DNA of 64,000 nucleotides, taken from the NCBI RefSeq assembly GCF_022179445.1, contig NZ_BPQU01000017.1:1-64000 (forward strand), read 5' to 3'. Both the position numbers and the translations under genes were made by a program. This DNA is from Methylobacterium mesophilicum. GTDB taxonomy: Bacteria; Pseudomonadota; Alphaproteobacteria; Rhizobiales; Beijerinckiaceae. Within the stretch, counting starts at the first letter, position 1; every line of letters starts with the position of its first letter. Of this stretch, positions 1 through 7,976 are shown piece after piece. The notes beneath the pieces are model-generated. The model was not told the DNA's origin and made no database searches. It worked only from the letters and a program-made list of their open reading frames with translations.

Positions 1-55
1 TGTGACGCCGTTCTCAATCTGCCACCCTGAAGTCAAAATGCCAAAGTAGTGCTAG

Positions 56-891
56 GTCGCGGACTCATAAAGTTCGTAGCCAGACCCGAACGGCGGCGAG
101 TTTGACGCTGGCAAGAAAGTTGTCGGGATCCTTGTCGTAGCGGGTGGCGACGGCACGGAAGTGCTTGATCTTGCTGAAGAAGCGTTCGACCCGATTGCGG
201 TACTTGTACAGGAACGGGCTGAAGGCCAAGACCTGCTTTCGGTTGGGCATCGGCTTCACGTTCGCCCAAGCACCCTGCTCGGACATCCGGGCTCGCAGCG
301 CATCGCTGTCGTAGGCCCGGTCACCTAGCAGGACCTGGCCTTCACCCAGCCCGCCCAGCATGTCGGTCGCCGAGCGCCCGTCATGCGCCTGACCGGGCGT
401 GATCTTCAGCGCAACGGGACGGCCCTCGGCATCCACCAGCGCGTGGATCTTGCTGGTCAGGCCGCCCCGTGAGCGACCCATGCCACCGGATCCGCCGTCT
501 TTTTTTTGGCGCAGGCTGCATGCTGGTGCACCCGCACGCTGGTGGCGTCGATCATCTGCAGATCGCCCTCGTAAGCCTTCGACACAGCAGCCAGAAGCCG
601 ATCCCAAATGCCGCGCTTGCGCCAGCGCCGGAAGCGGTTGCCGCAGGTCGTGTAGGGCCCGTAACGCGCCGGGATGTCGGCCCACGGCGCACCCGTGCGC
701 AGCCGCCAGAAGATCCCGTTCAGCACCCGTCGGTCGTCCACCCGATCCTTGCCGCGTACGTCCGTCGGCAGAACCGGCTCGATCACCGCCCACTCTGCGT
801 CCGTCAGGTCAAACCGCGCCATCCTCGGTCCTCCATTCGGAGAACCAACGACGCCCCGACCAAACCGTGCCACCCGTTATGGGTTCACGAC
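56..891 (-). mobile_element. IS5-family (IS427 group) insertion sequence, apparently complete
   Basis: An 836-bp element bounded by imperfect terminal inverted repeats. The left end reads gtcgcggactcataaag and the right end, on the complementary strand, gtcgtgaacccataacg, with 13 of 17 positions identical. CTAG stands immediately outside both ends (52-55 and 892-895), as expected for the CTAG or TA target duplication of IS427-group elements. It carries one transposase encoded in two overlapping frames. The uninterrupted frames and paired ends suggest a recent, possibly still mobile, copy. The boundaries are read by eye. Confidence 0.85.
65..822 (-). CDS. IS5/IS427-type DDE transposase, made by -1 ribosomal frameshifting
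   Basis: Catalyses transposition of the surrounding element. The first frame (822 down to 457) starts MARFDLTDAEWAVIEPVLP, the usual N-terminus of this group, and contains the first catalytic Asp in MIDATSV. The second frame (to 65) holds the other two acidic residues in LLGDRAYDSD and YRNRVERFFSKIKHF. The frames overlap at a run of eight A on the coding strand (500-507 on the + strand as T). Slipping back one base there joins AKKK to DGGSGGMGRSRGG and gives a product of about 252 residues, normal for the group. A start 17 codons upstream (873) is also open. The A-run and frame arithmetic favour programmed frameshifting over a decayed gene. Confidence 0.85.
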
Positions 892-895
892 CTAG

Positions 896-1469
896 GCCAC
901 ATGGGCGCAAGCAGCGCTCCGCCAGCAGCATCGGACTAGCCGATTAACTTAGCCGCCCATCTTTTTAATATATTTTGCCGGATACAAATTTTATTGCCTT
1001 GCAGATTTAAGCAAAGCGCCGATACCAATCGGATTTCCGCATGTCAATCTTAGCGTTATTTGTAGATTCGGATCAAATACGCCAAGAATTTAATTGCCGT
1101 TACTTGTAAACTCTCCGCTATTCGCAGGTAAAATATTGCCGCGATACGGCCTGATCAAATGAATCCGATGCAACACGATCAGGATCGCGCGCGCGATATC
1201 GTCCGATATGGAAAATTCCGGTCGCCTTATCCCGTGACGACGATCGATATCGAGGCGTGGGGGCTGGTCCCCCTGCGATCGTCACCCGGTCCCGTGTGGA
1301 AACGCGCTGAGGTGTTTTTCGGAGTCGTCCATCATGCGGCCAAGCAGCGTGTCCCGGCCTAGAGGCGACGAAGGCGTGGAGGCCGGACTGATGCGCGTTC
1401 ACCCCGCGTCGCGCAGGGGGATCCGGTACCGTTGCGGTATCCCGGAGATCCGGTCGCCGCGAACTGAGC
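896..1469. other. Gene-free stretch next to the IS, partly AT-rich
   Basis: No convincing gene is seen. Roughly 945-1140 is far richer in A+T than the rest of the window (runs such as tttttaatatattttg) and the remainder is of intermediate composition. The short open frames here have no ribosome binding site and no recognisable family. With the similar stretch at 1830-2105 this suggests foreign or eroded DNA flanking the IS. Confidence 0.5.
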
Positions 1470-1829
1470 TCACCCGAACGCGTGGACGCGCTTGACGATC
1501 ACCTGAGTCCTTTCGGTCGGGGGTTGGACGCCCGTCCGGCCCGCGAGTTCCCTCTCGACCCTCCGTTCGAGTTTCCGCGCGCGCGAGATATCGAAGCGGG
1601 TCTGCATCTCCATCAGCATTTCCATGCGGGACCCGAACACCTTCTCGATCCGTAGAGCCAGTTCGGCCGTGAGTGGGGCCTTCTCGTTCAGGAAGTCGGA
1701 CAGCGTTTGGCGCGTCACGTTGAGCAGGCTGGCCGCAGCCATGACGGCCAGGTTGCGCGGCTCAAGGACATTGCGACGAACGAACCCGCCAGGATGGCAG
1801 GGATTCTCTGATACATAAGGTGAATTCAT
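1470..1829 (-). CDS. higA: HigA/VapI-type XRE-family antitoxin, without a partner toxin
   Basis: A 119-residue DNA-binding protein of the HigA addiction-module family, which in complete modules neutralises the HigB mRNA interferase and represses the operon. The family signature NPCHPGGFVRRNVLEPRNL opens the protein and is followed by the helix-turn-helix LLNVTRQTLSDFLNEK and the trailing LTAELALRIEKVFGSRMEML. The sequence gagggaatcatt just before the ATG provides a ribosome binding site. HigB normally lies directly upstream, but 1830-2100 is AT-rich with no open frame, and nothing HigB-like follows either. It is therefore an orphan antitoxin or a module remnant, possibly doing solitary regulation. 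Confidence 0.8.
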   Translation of the reverse strand: MNSPYVSENPCHPGGFVRRNVLEPRNLAVMAAASLLNVTRQTLSDFLNEKAPLTAELALRIEKVFGSRMEMLMEMQTRFDISRARKLERRVERELAGRTGVQPPTERTQVIVKRVHAFG

Positions 1830-2235
1830 AATGATTCCCTCACTGGATTTTGAACCATCAACGAATAGGTGACAGATCGAAACCTGCTATTTTAGATGAT
1901 ATGGCATTAAAACTTATCTCTCCTTGGGGATCGAGAATTTTACGCTACAGATCAAAAAGGTTCCGTGATTTTTTCAACACTGAAAACATAGATATAAATC
2001 CGTGGACTTGATTAAACGACATCTTTGATGCCCACAAAAAAGTTTATAATATTTAAATTCAGAAATATATGTCTAAAAAATTACATTTGTTAATAAAAAA
2101 TCTTACGTCATGCTGCCGTTGCTCCGTGATCCGTCAGGCATCGCGCGAGGCGATCCTGTGCCCGATCGCAGGCCGCCCCCGCAGGGGCCCGGATATCCAC
2201 ACGCTTGACGATCCACCGGCATACAGCCAAGCTGC
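1830..2235. other. AT-rich intergenic stretch between higA and the riboswitch
   Basis: Roughly 1850-2105 has very low G+C, with many A/T runs, and contains no gene. It must hold the promoter of the antitoxin (leftward) and probably that of the riboswitch leader (rightward). I could not fix a -10/-35 pair with confidence. The G+C rises abruptly near 2106, marking a compositional boundary. Confidence 0.5.
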
Positions 2236-2410
2236 TCGGCGACGGTTCCCCTCGGGGATCAAAAGGGAACGCGGTGAGGGGCCTGCCCTGAAACCGCGGC
2301 TGTCCCCGCAACTGTGAGCGGCGAGTCCTTCACCACCACGTCACTGGGCCTCAAGCCCGGGAAGACGGTGCGAGGGCGGCGACCCGCGAGCCAGGAGACC
2401 TGCCGTCAGC
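2236..2410 (+). promoter_or_regulatory. Cobalamin (AdoCbl) riboswitch
   Basis: The conserved blocks of the B12 riboswitch occur in order: aaaagggaacgcggtgag (2261-2278), the B12-box region gctgtccccgcaactgtg (2301-2318), cactgggcctcaagcccggg and finally gcgagccaggagacctgcc (about 2387-2405). The outer helix can form between gacgg at 2241-2245 and ccgtc at 2403-2407. In this family binding of adenosylcobalamin shuts down the downstream gene. The next gene on this strand is a TonB-dependent receptor starting 300 nt later, an unusually long gap that also holds a Zur-like palindrome. No obvious terminator hairpin with a U-run was found in the gap, so the switching mechanism is not visible. Confidence 0.93.
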
Positions 2411-2646
2411 CGTGGTCACACGCGAAACGCGTCAGGCGGGGTGTCCTGGCGGGTGTCGAGACGGCCGTGCGCGAGCGCGGTCGGCGAGGCCTCGTTCGCG
2501 GTGACGTGCCACAGCAAGCGCGCCCGCGTCCCGGTTCCCGATGCCCTCCCTTGTCGTGCCGATCCCGGCCGCGTTTGCATGCGGCCCGATCCTCCACCCA
2601 GGCCACAATGCCTGGGCCGGAACGGCTCAGACAGGCAGCAGCAATT

Positions 2647-2664
2647 GCAATGTTATTACATTGC
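2647..2664. promoter_or_regulatory. Zur/Fur-like palindrome before the TonB receptor
   Basis: The sequence GCAATGTTATTACATTGC has perfect 7-bp arms around TATT and lies 50 bp before the receptor start codon, between the riboswitch and the gene. It resembles AT-centred Zur boxes (GTTATA core) and the palindromes upstream of the ZnuD-like receptor and GTPase at 10.1-10.3 kb. The identity of the regulator is inference. Confidence 0.5.
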
Positions 2665-2713
2665 CTTTAGGGCATGCGAACCGGCGGCCGCCGCGCTCGG
2701 ACCTTTCCTCACC

Positions 2714-4897
2714 ATGTCGCGATCCAAACAGCCTCCTCGCAGCCGGCGTGTGCCGCTCTGCGGTGCCATGCTCACGTTTCTGGCAAGCCCGGCCGCAGCC
2801 CAGGAGACCGTGGCCCTCGATCAGCTCTCCGTCGAGGGGGAAGGCAGCGTCAGCCTGACCCGCGCCGCCCAGATCGGGTTGAACCTGCGCACCCCCGACC
2901 GGACCGCGAGCCGGCTCGGCCTTACGCCTTTGGAGACACCGGCGAGCGTCGATATCGTGTCGGGTGAGACCGCACGGCTGCGCGGCCAGGACACGATCGC
3001 CGAAGCCGTGACCCAGGACGCCACCGGCATCACCACGATCGCGGCACCGGGCAACGGCAACGGCGCGTTCACGTCGCGCGGCTTCGCGGGGCCGAACTCG
3101 ATCCAGCAGCTCTACGACGGCACCCGCTTCTACGTCGGGGCCAACACGGTCACGTTCCCGTTCGACACCTGGAACGTCGAGCGTATCGAGGTTCTGCGCG
3201 GCCCGTCCTCGGTCCTGTACGGCGACGGCGCGATCGGCGGCGTGATCAACGTGGTGCCGAAGAAGCCGGTCTTCGCGCCGATCAACACCGCCCGCACGGT
3301 GATCGGCACCGACGGCGTCGCGCGGCTGGCGTTGGACTCGGGCGGGGCGCTCGGACGGGAGGAGTTCGGCGACACCTTCGCGTACCGCCTCAACGTCAGC
3401 GGCAACCGCGCGGACGGCTGGATCCGGCCGGAGGGCGATTTCCGCAACCTCGCAGTCTCGGCAGCCCTGCTGTTCCAGCCGAGCCCGGACCTCGCCTTCA
3501 CAGTCAGTCACGACCTCGGCTACCAAGAGCCGGCGCGCTACTGGGGGACGCCCCTGGTCGAGGGAAGAATTCCAGATCTGATCCGGTTCAACAACTACAA
3601 CGTCCGCGACGCGAAGATCACCTGGGCGGACAACTGGACCCAGTTCAAGACCGAGTGGACGCCCTCGGCCGACATCATCGTGCGCAACACGGCCTACCGG
3701 CTCACCAGCCGGCGCCACTGGCTCGATACCGAGCAATACACCTACAACCGCGGCACGGGATTGGTCGACCGGGGCGATTACCTCGAGATCTATCACAGCC
3801 AGGAACAGGTCGGGAATCGCCTGGACGCGAGCTTCAACGGCAACCTGTTCGGCCTGCCGAACGCGTTCGCGGTCGGGTTCGACGTGAACCACATCGACTT
3901 CCGCCACACGAACAATTTTTACTTCGACCAGACCACCAGCGTGCCGCTGACCGGCTACGATCCGGGATACTTCCCGCAGAACGGGCGGGCACGGCCGGCC
4001 TACGCGACCCAGACCAGCCAGGCCTCGGTCTTCGCCGAGGACCGGGTGATCCTCTCCGAAAAACTCTCGTTCCTGACCGGCGTGCGGCTCGACGTGCCGA
4101 CACTGCACCGGCAAGATCTGCAAACCGGCTCGCAGTTCGAAAAGACCTATCAGGCGCTCGGATACAGGTTCGGGCTGGTCTACAACCCGACGCCGGACAG
4201 CGCGCTCTACGCCCAATACAGCTTCGCGACCGACCCGGTGAACAGCCTCATTACCCTGACGCAATCGCTCTCCGGGTTCCAGCTCGCCACCGGCACGCAG
4301 GTCGAAATCGGCGCCAAGGGGCTGGCCTTCGACGGCGCCCTCGAATGGACAATTGCCGGCTACCGGATCGTCAAGGACAACCTGATATCGACCGTGCCGG
4401 GTCAGCCGACCGTGTCGACCCAGGTCGGCCAGCAATCCTCGCAGGGCTTCGAGCTGGCGCTTGGCTGGCACCTCGCCCCGGGCTGGCGGCTGGACGGCAA
4501 CCTCGCGCTCCTGCACGCGCAATACGATACGTTCAATCAGAGCGTGAACGGCGCGACCGTCTCGTATGCCGGCAACCAGCCGATCGACGTGCCCGAGCGG
4601 GTCGCCAATCTCTGGCTGACCTGGGACTTTGCCCGCGCCTGGACGGCACGCGTGGGGCTCCAGAACGTCGGCCAGGTCTACAGCGACTTCTCCAACACGG
4701 CCCGGCGCCCAGCCTACAACCTCGTCAACCTCGTGCTCGACCATCAGGTGACGGTGGATTCGCGCCTGAGCCTGCGGGTCTACAACCTGTTCGACAAGGT
4801 CTACGCGATCAGCGGCAACGCCGTGAACGGGGTCGGCACCAACTGGCTGCTGGGCCGGCCGCGTTCGGTGGAACTCGCCTACACGGTGACTTGGTGA
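2714..4897 (+). CDS. TonB-dependent outer-membrane receptor under cobalamin-riboswitch control
   Basis: A 727-residue receptor that would import a metal chelate or corrinoid across the outer membrane, powered by TonB. The ATG at 2714 gives a signal peptide ending near SPAAAQ. The plug domain follows, with LGLTPLETPASVDIVSG, the receptor hallmark VERIEVLRGPSSVLYGDGA and GGVINVVPKKP, and then a long barrel ending in the aromatic C-terminus VELAYTVTW. The plug resembles siderophore-type receptors (FhuA/FpvA class) more than BtuB. The upstream riboswitch argues for a cobalt- or cobalamin-related ligand, while the Zur-like box argues for zinc. Its stop overlaps the GTG of the PepSY gene, so the two are coupled. 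The ligand is not determined by the sequence. Confidence 0.88.
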   Translation: MSRSKQPPRSRRVPLCGAMLTFLASPAAAQETVALDQLSVEGEGSVSLTRAAQIGLNLRTPDRTASRLGLTPLETPASVDIVSGETARLRGQDTIAEAVTQDATGITTIAAPGNGNGAFTSRGFAGPNSIQQLYDGTRFYVGANTVTFPFDTWNVERIEVLRGPSSVLYGDGAIGGVINVVPKKPVFAPINTARTVIGTDGVARLALDSGGALGREEFGDTFAYRLNVSGNRADGWIRPEGDFRNLAVSAALLFQPSPDLAFTVSHDLGYQEPARYWGTPLVEGRIPDLIRFNNYNVRDAKITWADNWTQFKTEWTPSADIIVRNTAYRLTSRRHWLDTEQYTYNRGTGLVDRGDYLEIYHSQEQVGNRLDASFNGNLFGLPNAFAVGFDVNHIDFRHTNNFYFDQTTSVPLTGYDPGYFPQNGRARPAYATQTSQASVFAEDRVILSEKLSFLTGVRLDVPTLHRQDLQTGSQFEKTYQALGYRFGLVYNPTPDSALYAQYSFATDPVNSLITLTQSLSGFQLATGTQVEIGAKGLAFDGALEWTIAGYRIVKDNLISTVPGQPTVSTQVGQQSSQGFELALGWHLAPGWRLDGNLALLHAQYDTFNQSVNGATVSYAGNQPIDVPERVANLWLTWDFARAWTARVGLQNVGQVYSDFSNTARRPAYNLVNLVLDHQVTVDSRLSLRVYNLFDKVYAISGNAVNGVGTNWLLGRPRSVELAYTVTW

Positions 4898-6354
4898 GGC
4901 AGCGGGTCGGCAAAGCCGCGCGTCGCTGGCTGCTGCTGTTCCACCGCTGGGCCGGGATCGCCACGGCCGTGTTCTTCGCCCTGTGGATCGGCTCCGGACT
5001 GGTGATGCTCTACGTGCCGTTCCCGGCACTCACAGAAGCCCAGCGCCTCGCGCGCCTGGCGCCGATCGATTGGGAGACCGTCGCGGTCCCGCCGGACGCG
5101 GCGCTCGCCGCCGGCGACCTTGCGGGCGTGCCGGCGGCGTTCGCCCTGGAGATGCGCGGTGCCGAGCCGGTCTACCGGATCACAGGCCGCGACGGGGCGC
5201 GGGCGACCGTATCGGGCCGTACCGGCGCGCGGCTCGGCCCGGTTGGTGCGGAGGCGGCCTTGCGGCTCGCCGCCGGGGATCGGCCGGATGCCCGCGTCGA
5301 TCCGGTCGAGCGGGACCAGTGGACCGTGACCGCTCGCTACGACCCGCTCCGGCCGTTCCACAAGGTCGTCTTCGATGACCCGGAGGGGACCGAGCTCTAC
5401 GTCTCCGCGGTAACCGGGGAGATCGCTCTCGACACGACCCGGTTCGAGCGGGCCTGGAACTGGCTCGGTTCGGTGCCGCACTGGATCTACCTGACGCCGC
5501 TGCGCGCCCGGGCGGAGCTGTGGCGGACCGTGCTGCTCTGGCTCTCCGGATTCGCCGCCCTCGGGGCGGTCAGCGGCTTGGTCGTCGGGATCTGGCGCCT
5601 GCGCCTGCGCCGCCGCTATGCGCACGGCGCCGTCACGCCCTATCGCGGGCTGGCGCGCTGGCACCACCTGTTCGGCCTGGCGGGCGGGCTTGGGCTCGCG
5701 GCCTTCATCCTGAGCGGCTGGATCTCCATGAACCCGAACCGCTGGTTCGCGTCGAGTACGCCGCCGACCGCGCTACGCAGCGCCTATGCCGGAACGCCGG
5801 GACCGCTCGGGCTCGATGTCGGACGGCTGCGCGATCGCGCCGGGCCGGGCACCCGATCGCTGCGCTTCACCACAGTCGGCGGTCGCTGGTGGGTGGTCGC
5901 CGAGGCGGCGGACGGCCCCCGCGCGGTCGCGCCGGACGGCGGCCCCGGTCCGGACACGGCGTCCCTTACCGCCGCCGCCGCGGACGCGATTCCCGCGGGA
6001 CAAGTGCAGGCGGCGGGCCTGCTCGGCGCGTACGATGCCTACTGGTATCCGCATGGGACGGACCCGCGGCCCCTGCCGGTCCTGCGCCTGCGCTTCGACG
6101 ATCCGGACGCGACCTGGCTTCATATCGACCCGCGCGACGGCACTCTCCTGCAGCGCCTCGACCGCTCGGGCCGGATCAACCGTTGGCTGTTCGATGCGCC
6201 CCACCGCCTCGACCTACCGTTCCTGACCGGACGGCCCGCCCTGCGCGACGCAGGGCAGTGGCTCCTGAACCTGCTCGCCGCCGTGATCGCAGTCACCGGG
6301 ATCGTCGCGGGCTGGCGGCGCCTCGGACGGATTTTTTCGCCGCTGACTCGCTGA
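4894..6354 (+). CDS. PepSY-associated transmembrane protein (PiuB-type)
   Basis: A 486-residue inner-membrane protein. Four membrane segments are visible: WLLLFHRWAGIATAVFFALW near the N-terminus, TVLLWLSGFAALGAVSGLVV around residue 210, LAGGLGLAAFILSGWISM around 270, and LLNLLAAVIAVTGIVAGW near the end, with large periplasmic PepSY-like regions between them. Relatives accompany siderophore receptors and are thought to reduce or release metal from imported chelates. The GTG start sits inside the receptor's stop (GTGA overlap, 4894-4897), so the gene is translated together with it and probably shares the riboswitch. The precise reaction is unknown for most of the family. Confidence 0.85.
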   Translation: MRQRVGKAARRWLLLFHRWAGIATAVFFALWIGSGLVMLYVPFPALTEAQRLARLAPIDWETVAVPPDAALAAGDLAGVPAAFALEMRGAEPVYRITGRDGARATVSGRTGARLGPVGAEAALRLAAGDRPDARVDPVERDQWTVTARYDPLRPFHKVVFDDPEGTELYVSAVTGEIALDTTRFERAWNWLGSVPHWIYLTPLRARAELWRTVLLWLSGFAALGAVSGLVVGIWRLRLRRRYAHGAVTPYRGLARWHHLFGLAGGLGLAAFILSGWISMNPNRWFASSTPPTALRSAYAGTPGPLGLDVGRLRDRAGPGTRSLRFTTVGGRWWVVAEAADGPRAVAPDGGPGPDTASLTAAAADAIPAGQVQAAGLLGAYDAYWYPHGTDPRPLPVLRLRFDDPDATWLHIDPRDGTLLQRLDRSGRINRWLFDAPHRLDLPFLTGRPALRDAGQWLLNLLAAVIAVTGIVAGWRRLGRIFSPLTR

Positions 6355-6405
6355 GCGGAGGCAACTCCGGTAAATCAGCCCGTCATTCCGTGGCCGCAGA
6401 GCGGA

Positions 6406-6469
6406 GCCCGGAATCTAGAACCACAGGTGGAACAGGCTTTTGCACCGTCGCCGGTCCTGAATTCCGGGC
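6406..6469. repeat. Imperfect inverted repeat (REP-like intergenic element)
   Basis: The arms gcccggaat (6406-6414) and attccgggc (6461-6469) are exact complements and pairing continues imperfectly inward. It lies in the 233-bp gap between the converging PepSY and oxidoreductase genes, which otherwise holds nothing recognisable. It resembles the dispersed intergenic palindromes common in Methylobacterium and could act as a bidirectional terminator. Confidence 0.45.
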
Positions 6470-6587
6470 GCGCCTGCGACGCCCTGAAATGGCGGGTCAT
6501 GTGCTTGGGCGGTGCAACCCTTTGCCACTGCGACGAGCCGCATTCGGTTACATGGCCTCGCCTCAAGTTTGGCTGCGTTCCTCGACT

Positions 6588-7688
6588 TCAAGAAAGGGAT
6601 ATGGCGCCATCCCCCGCGAACTGGGACGCGTGTCGCTCCTCCGGCGCGAGCGGCAGCGCCACCACCGTCCCGGTCCGCGCCGAGATCAGGGCCGCCTCGA
6701 TGCAGGCCATGACCTGGAGCGCGTCCAGCGCGGGGGTCTGATCGACGCCGCCATGGGCGATCCCCTGAGCGAGGTCTTGGTAGAACCCGCGCTGGTCTCC
6801 GGCCAAGGCGGGCAGGCGCTTCACGCCGCCGCGCCCGTCATGGATCGCGATCCTGTCCGGATCCTGGCCCCAACCCGGGGCCCCCGGAGCCATGCCGGCC
6901 AGAAGTTGCTGCTCCTGTACGTCGGGATGCTCCTTGACGAGGCTGCCGGCCTCACCGTGGACGACGAAGCGGGGCGATCCGCCGGCGACCAGCATGCTGG
7001 CGTTCAGGACCACGCGTAGGTCCGGATAGTCTAGCACCACGTGGGCCCAGTCGTCTGACAGCGCGCCAGGGCGCAGCCGAGCCAGGTTCGCGCTCACCAG
7101 GTCGGGCAGGCCGAACAGTTGGAATGCCTGATCCACGAGGTGTGGGCCGAGATCGTACCAGATCCCGCTTCCCGGTCCGGCCCCCTCCCGCCACCGGTCG
7201 CGGACCTGCGGGCGAAACCGGTCGAAATGCGATTCGAAATGCTGGACCTTGCCGACGAGGCCGTCCGCGATGGCTTTCCGGACGCTCAGATAATCGCTGT
7301 CCCAGCGCCGGTTGTGGAACACCGACAGCTTCCCGCCGTGGCGCCGCGCCAGCGCGACCAGGCCGCGCGCCTCGGCGAGGTCGAGGGTGAAGGGCTTGTC
7401 GATGACCACGTGCTTGCCGGCCTCCAGGGCGATCCGGGCCAGGGGCGCGTGCGTGTCGTTGGGGGACGCGATCACCACGAGATCGACGCCGTCCGAGGCG
7501 GCGACCGCGGCGGGATCGGCCATGACGGCCAGACCGGGCAGGTCGGCCCGGACCTTGGCCGGGTCGCGCGAGCCGACAACCCGGAGGTCGAGCGCCGGAA
7601 CCGCCCGGATCAGCGGGGCGTGGAAGGTCTTGCCGGCATAGCCGTAGCCGATCAGGCCGACTCGGATCGGTGCAGGTGCGTTCGCCAT
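6588..7688 (-). CDS. Gfo/Idh/MocA-family NAD(P)-dependent oxidoreductase
   Basis: A cytoplasmic sugar- or inositol-dehydrogenase-like enzyme of 366 residues, close in pattern to the YdgJ/YvaA (scyllo-inositol dehydrogenase) branch. The N-terminal Rossmann motif is VGLIGYGYAGKTFHAPLI, then VVIASPNDTHAPLA and the family motif KHVVIDKPFTLD (the Lys-Pro pair in the active site). A C-terminal alpha/beta domain follows with FHNRRWDSDY and WYDLGPHLVDQA. The start was set at MANAPAP (ATG at 7688); an open extension of 22 residues upstream lacks family similarity. It is a single gene converging on the PepSY gene, and its substrate cannot be told from sequence. Confidence 0.88.
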   Translation of the reverse strand: MANAPAPIRVGLIGYGYAGKTFHAPLIRAVPALDLRVVGSRDPAKVRADLPGLAVMADPAAVAASDGVDLVVIASPNDTHAPLARIALEAGKHVVIDKPFTLDLAEARGLVALARRHGGKLSVFHNRRWDSDYLSVRKAIADGLVGKVQHFESHFDRFRPQVRDRWREGAGPGSGIWYDLGPHLVDQAFQLFGLPDLVSANLARLRPGALSDDWAHVVLDYPDLRVVLNASMLVAGGSPRFVVHGEAGSLVKEHPDVQEQQLLAGMAPGAPGWGQDPDRIAIHDGRGGVKRLPALAGDQRGFYQDLAQGIAHGGVDQTPALDALQVMACIEAALISARTGTVVALPLAPEERHASQFAGDGAISLS

Positions 7689-7824
7689 GGTGGTGTCGTC
7701 CGGTCTGGGCCATCGGGGTTGCGCGATGATAGCCGCGCGAGCGCCCGGGTTCACGCCATCCGGCGCACCGCACCTCGTCTCATCCGGTTCCGGCCGCGTG
7801 CCGCCGTCAGCTCAGCCCCCACCG

Positions 7825-7912
7825 TCATCACGAGCGAAGCGAAATGACCCAGGGCAGCGCGACTTCGCCGCGCGAGACGCCACACCGGGTTGCTTCGCTG
7901 CGCTCGCAATGA
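7825..7912. repeat. REP-like inverted repeat
   Basis: The two arms tcatcacgagcgaagcgaaa and, read from the other strand, tcattgcgagcgcagcgaag are about 80 percent identical over 26 bases, separated by a short GC-rich loop. This gcgagcgaagcgaag type of palindrome is a well-known dispersed intergenic repeat in alphaproteobacterial genomes. It fills the 288-bp gap between the start of the oxidoreductase gene and the 3' end of the ZnuD-like receptor. Confidence 0.6.
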
Positions 7913-7976
7913 TGGAGGGGATCACGGGCCGTCGCGTGAGAACCGTATCCGGCGCTGCCGCCGCCGAAAACCGTCC

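Noticed and set aside
65..873. Calling the IS transposase a pseudogene because of its two frames
   Set aside because: The junction is an A8 run with exact -1 geometry typical of IS427-group elements, and both halves are otherwise intact.
1118..1402. 94-codon frame between the IS and higA
   Set aside because: No ribosome binding site, Arg/Asp/Ser-rich composition and no recognisable domain.
3655..4893. In-frame upstream extension of the PepSY protein through the receptor gene
   Set aside because: The extension is Arg/Pro-rich shadow of the receptor; the GTG at 4894 overlapping the receptor stop begins the real membrane protein.
2627..5029. 800-codon open frame opposite the TonB receptor and PepSY start
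   Set aside because: It is the antisense shadow of an unmistakable receptor gene; the translation is Arg/Val/Gly-rich with no domain. Long antisense frames are expected at this G+C.
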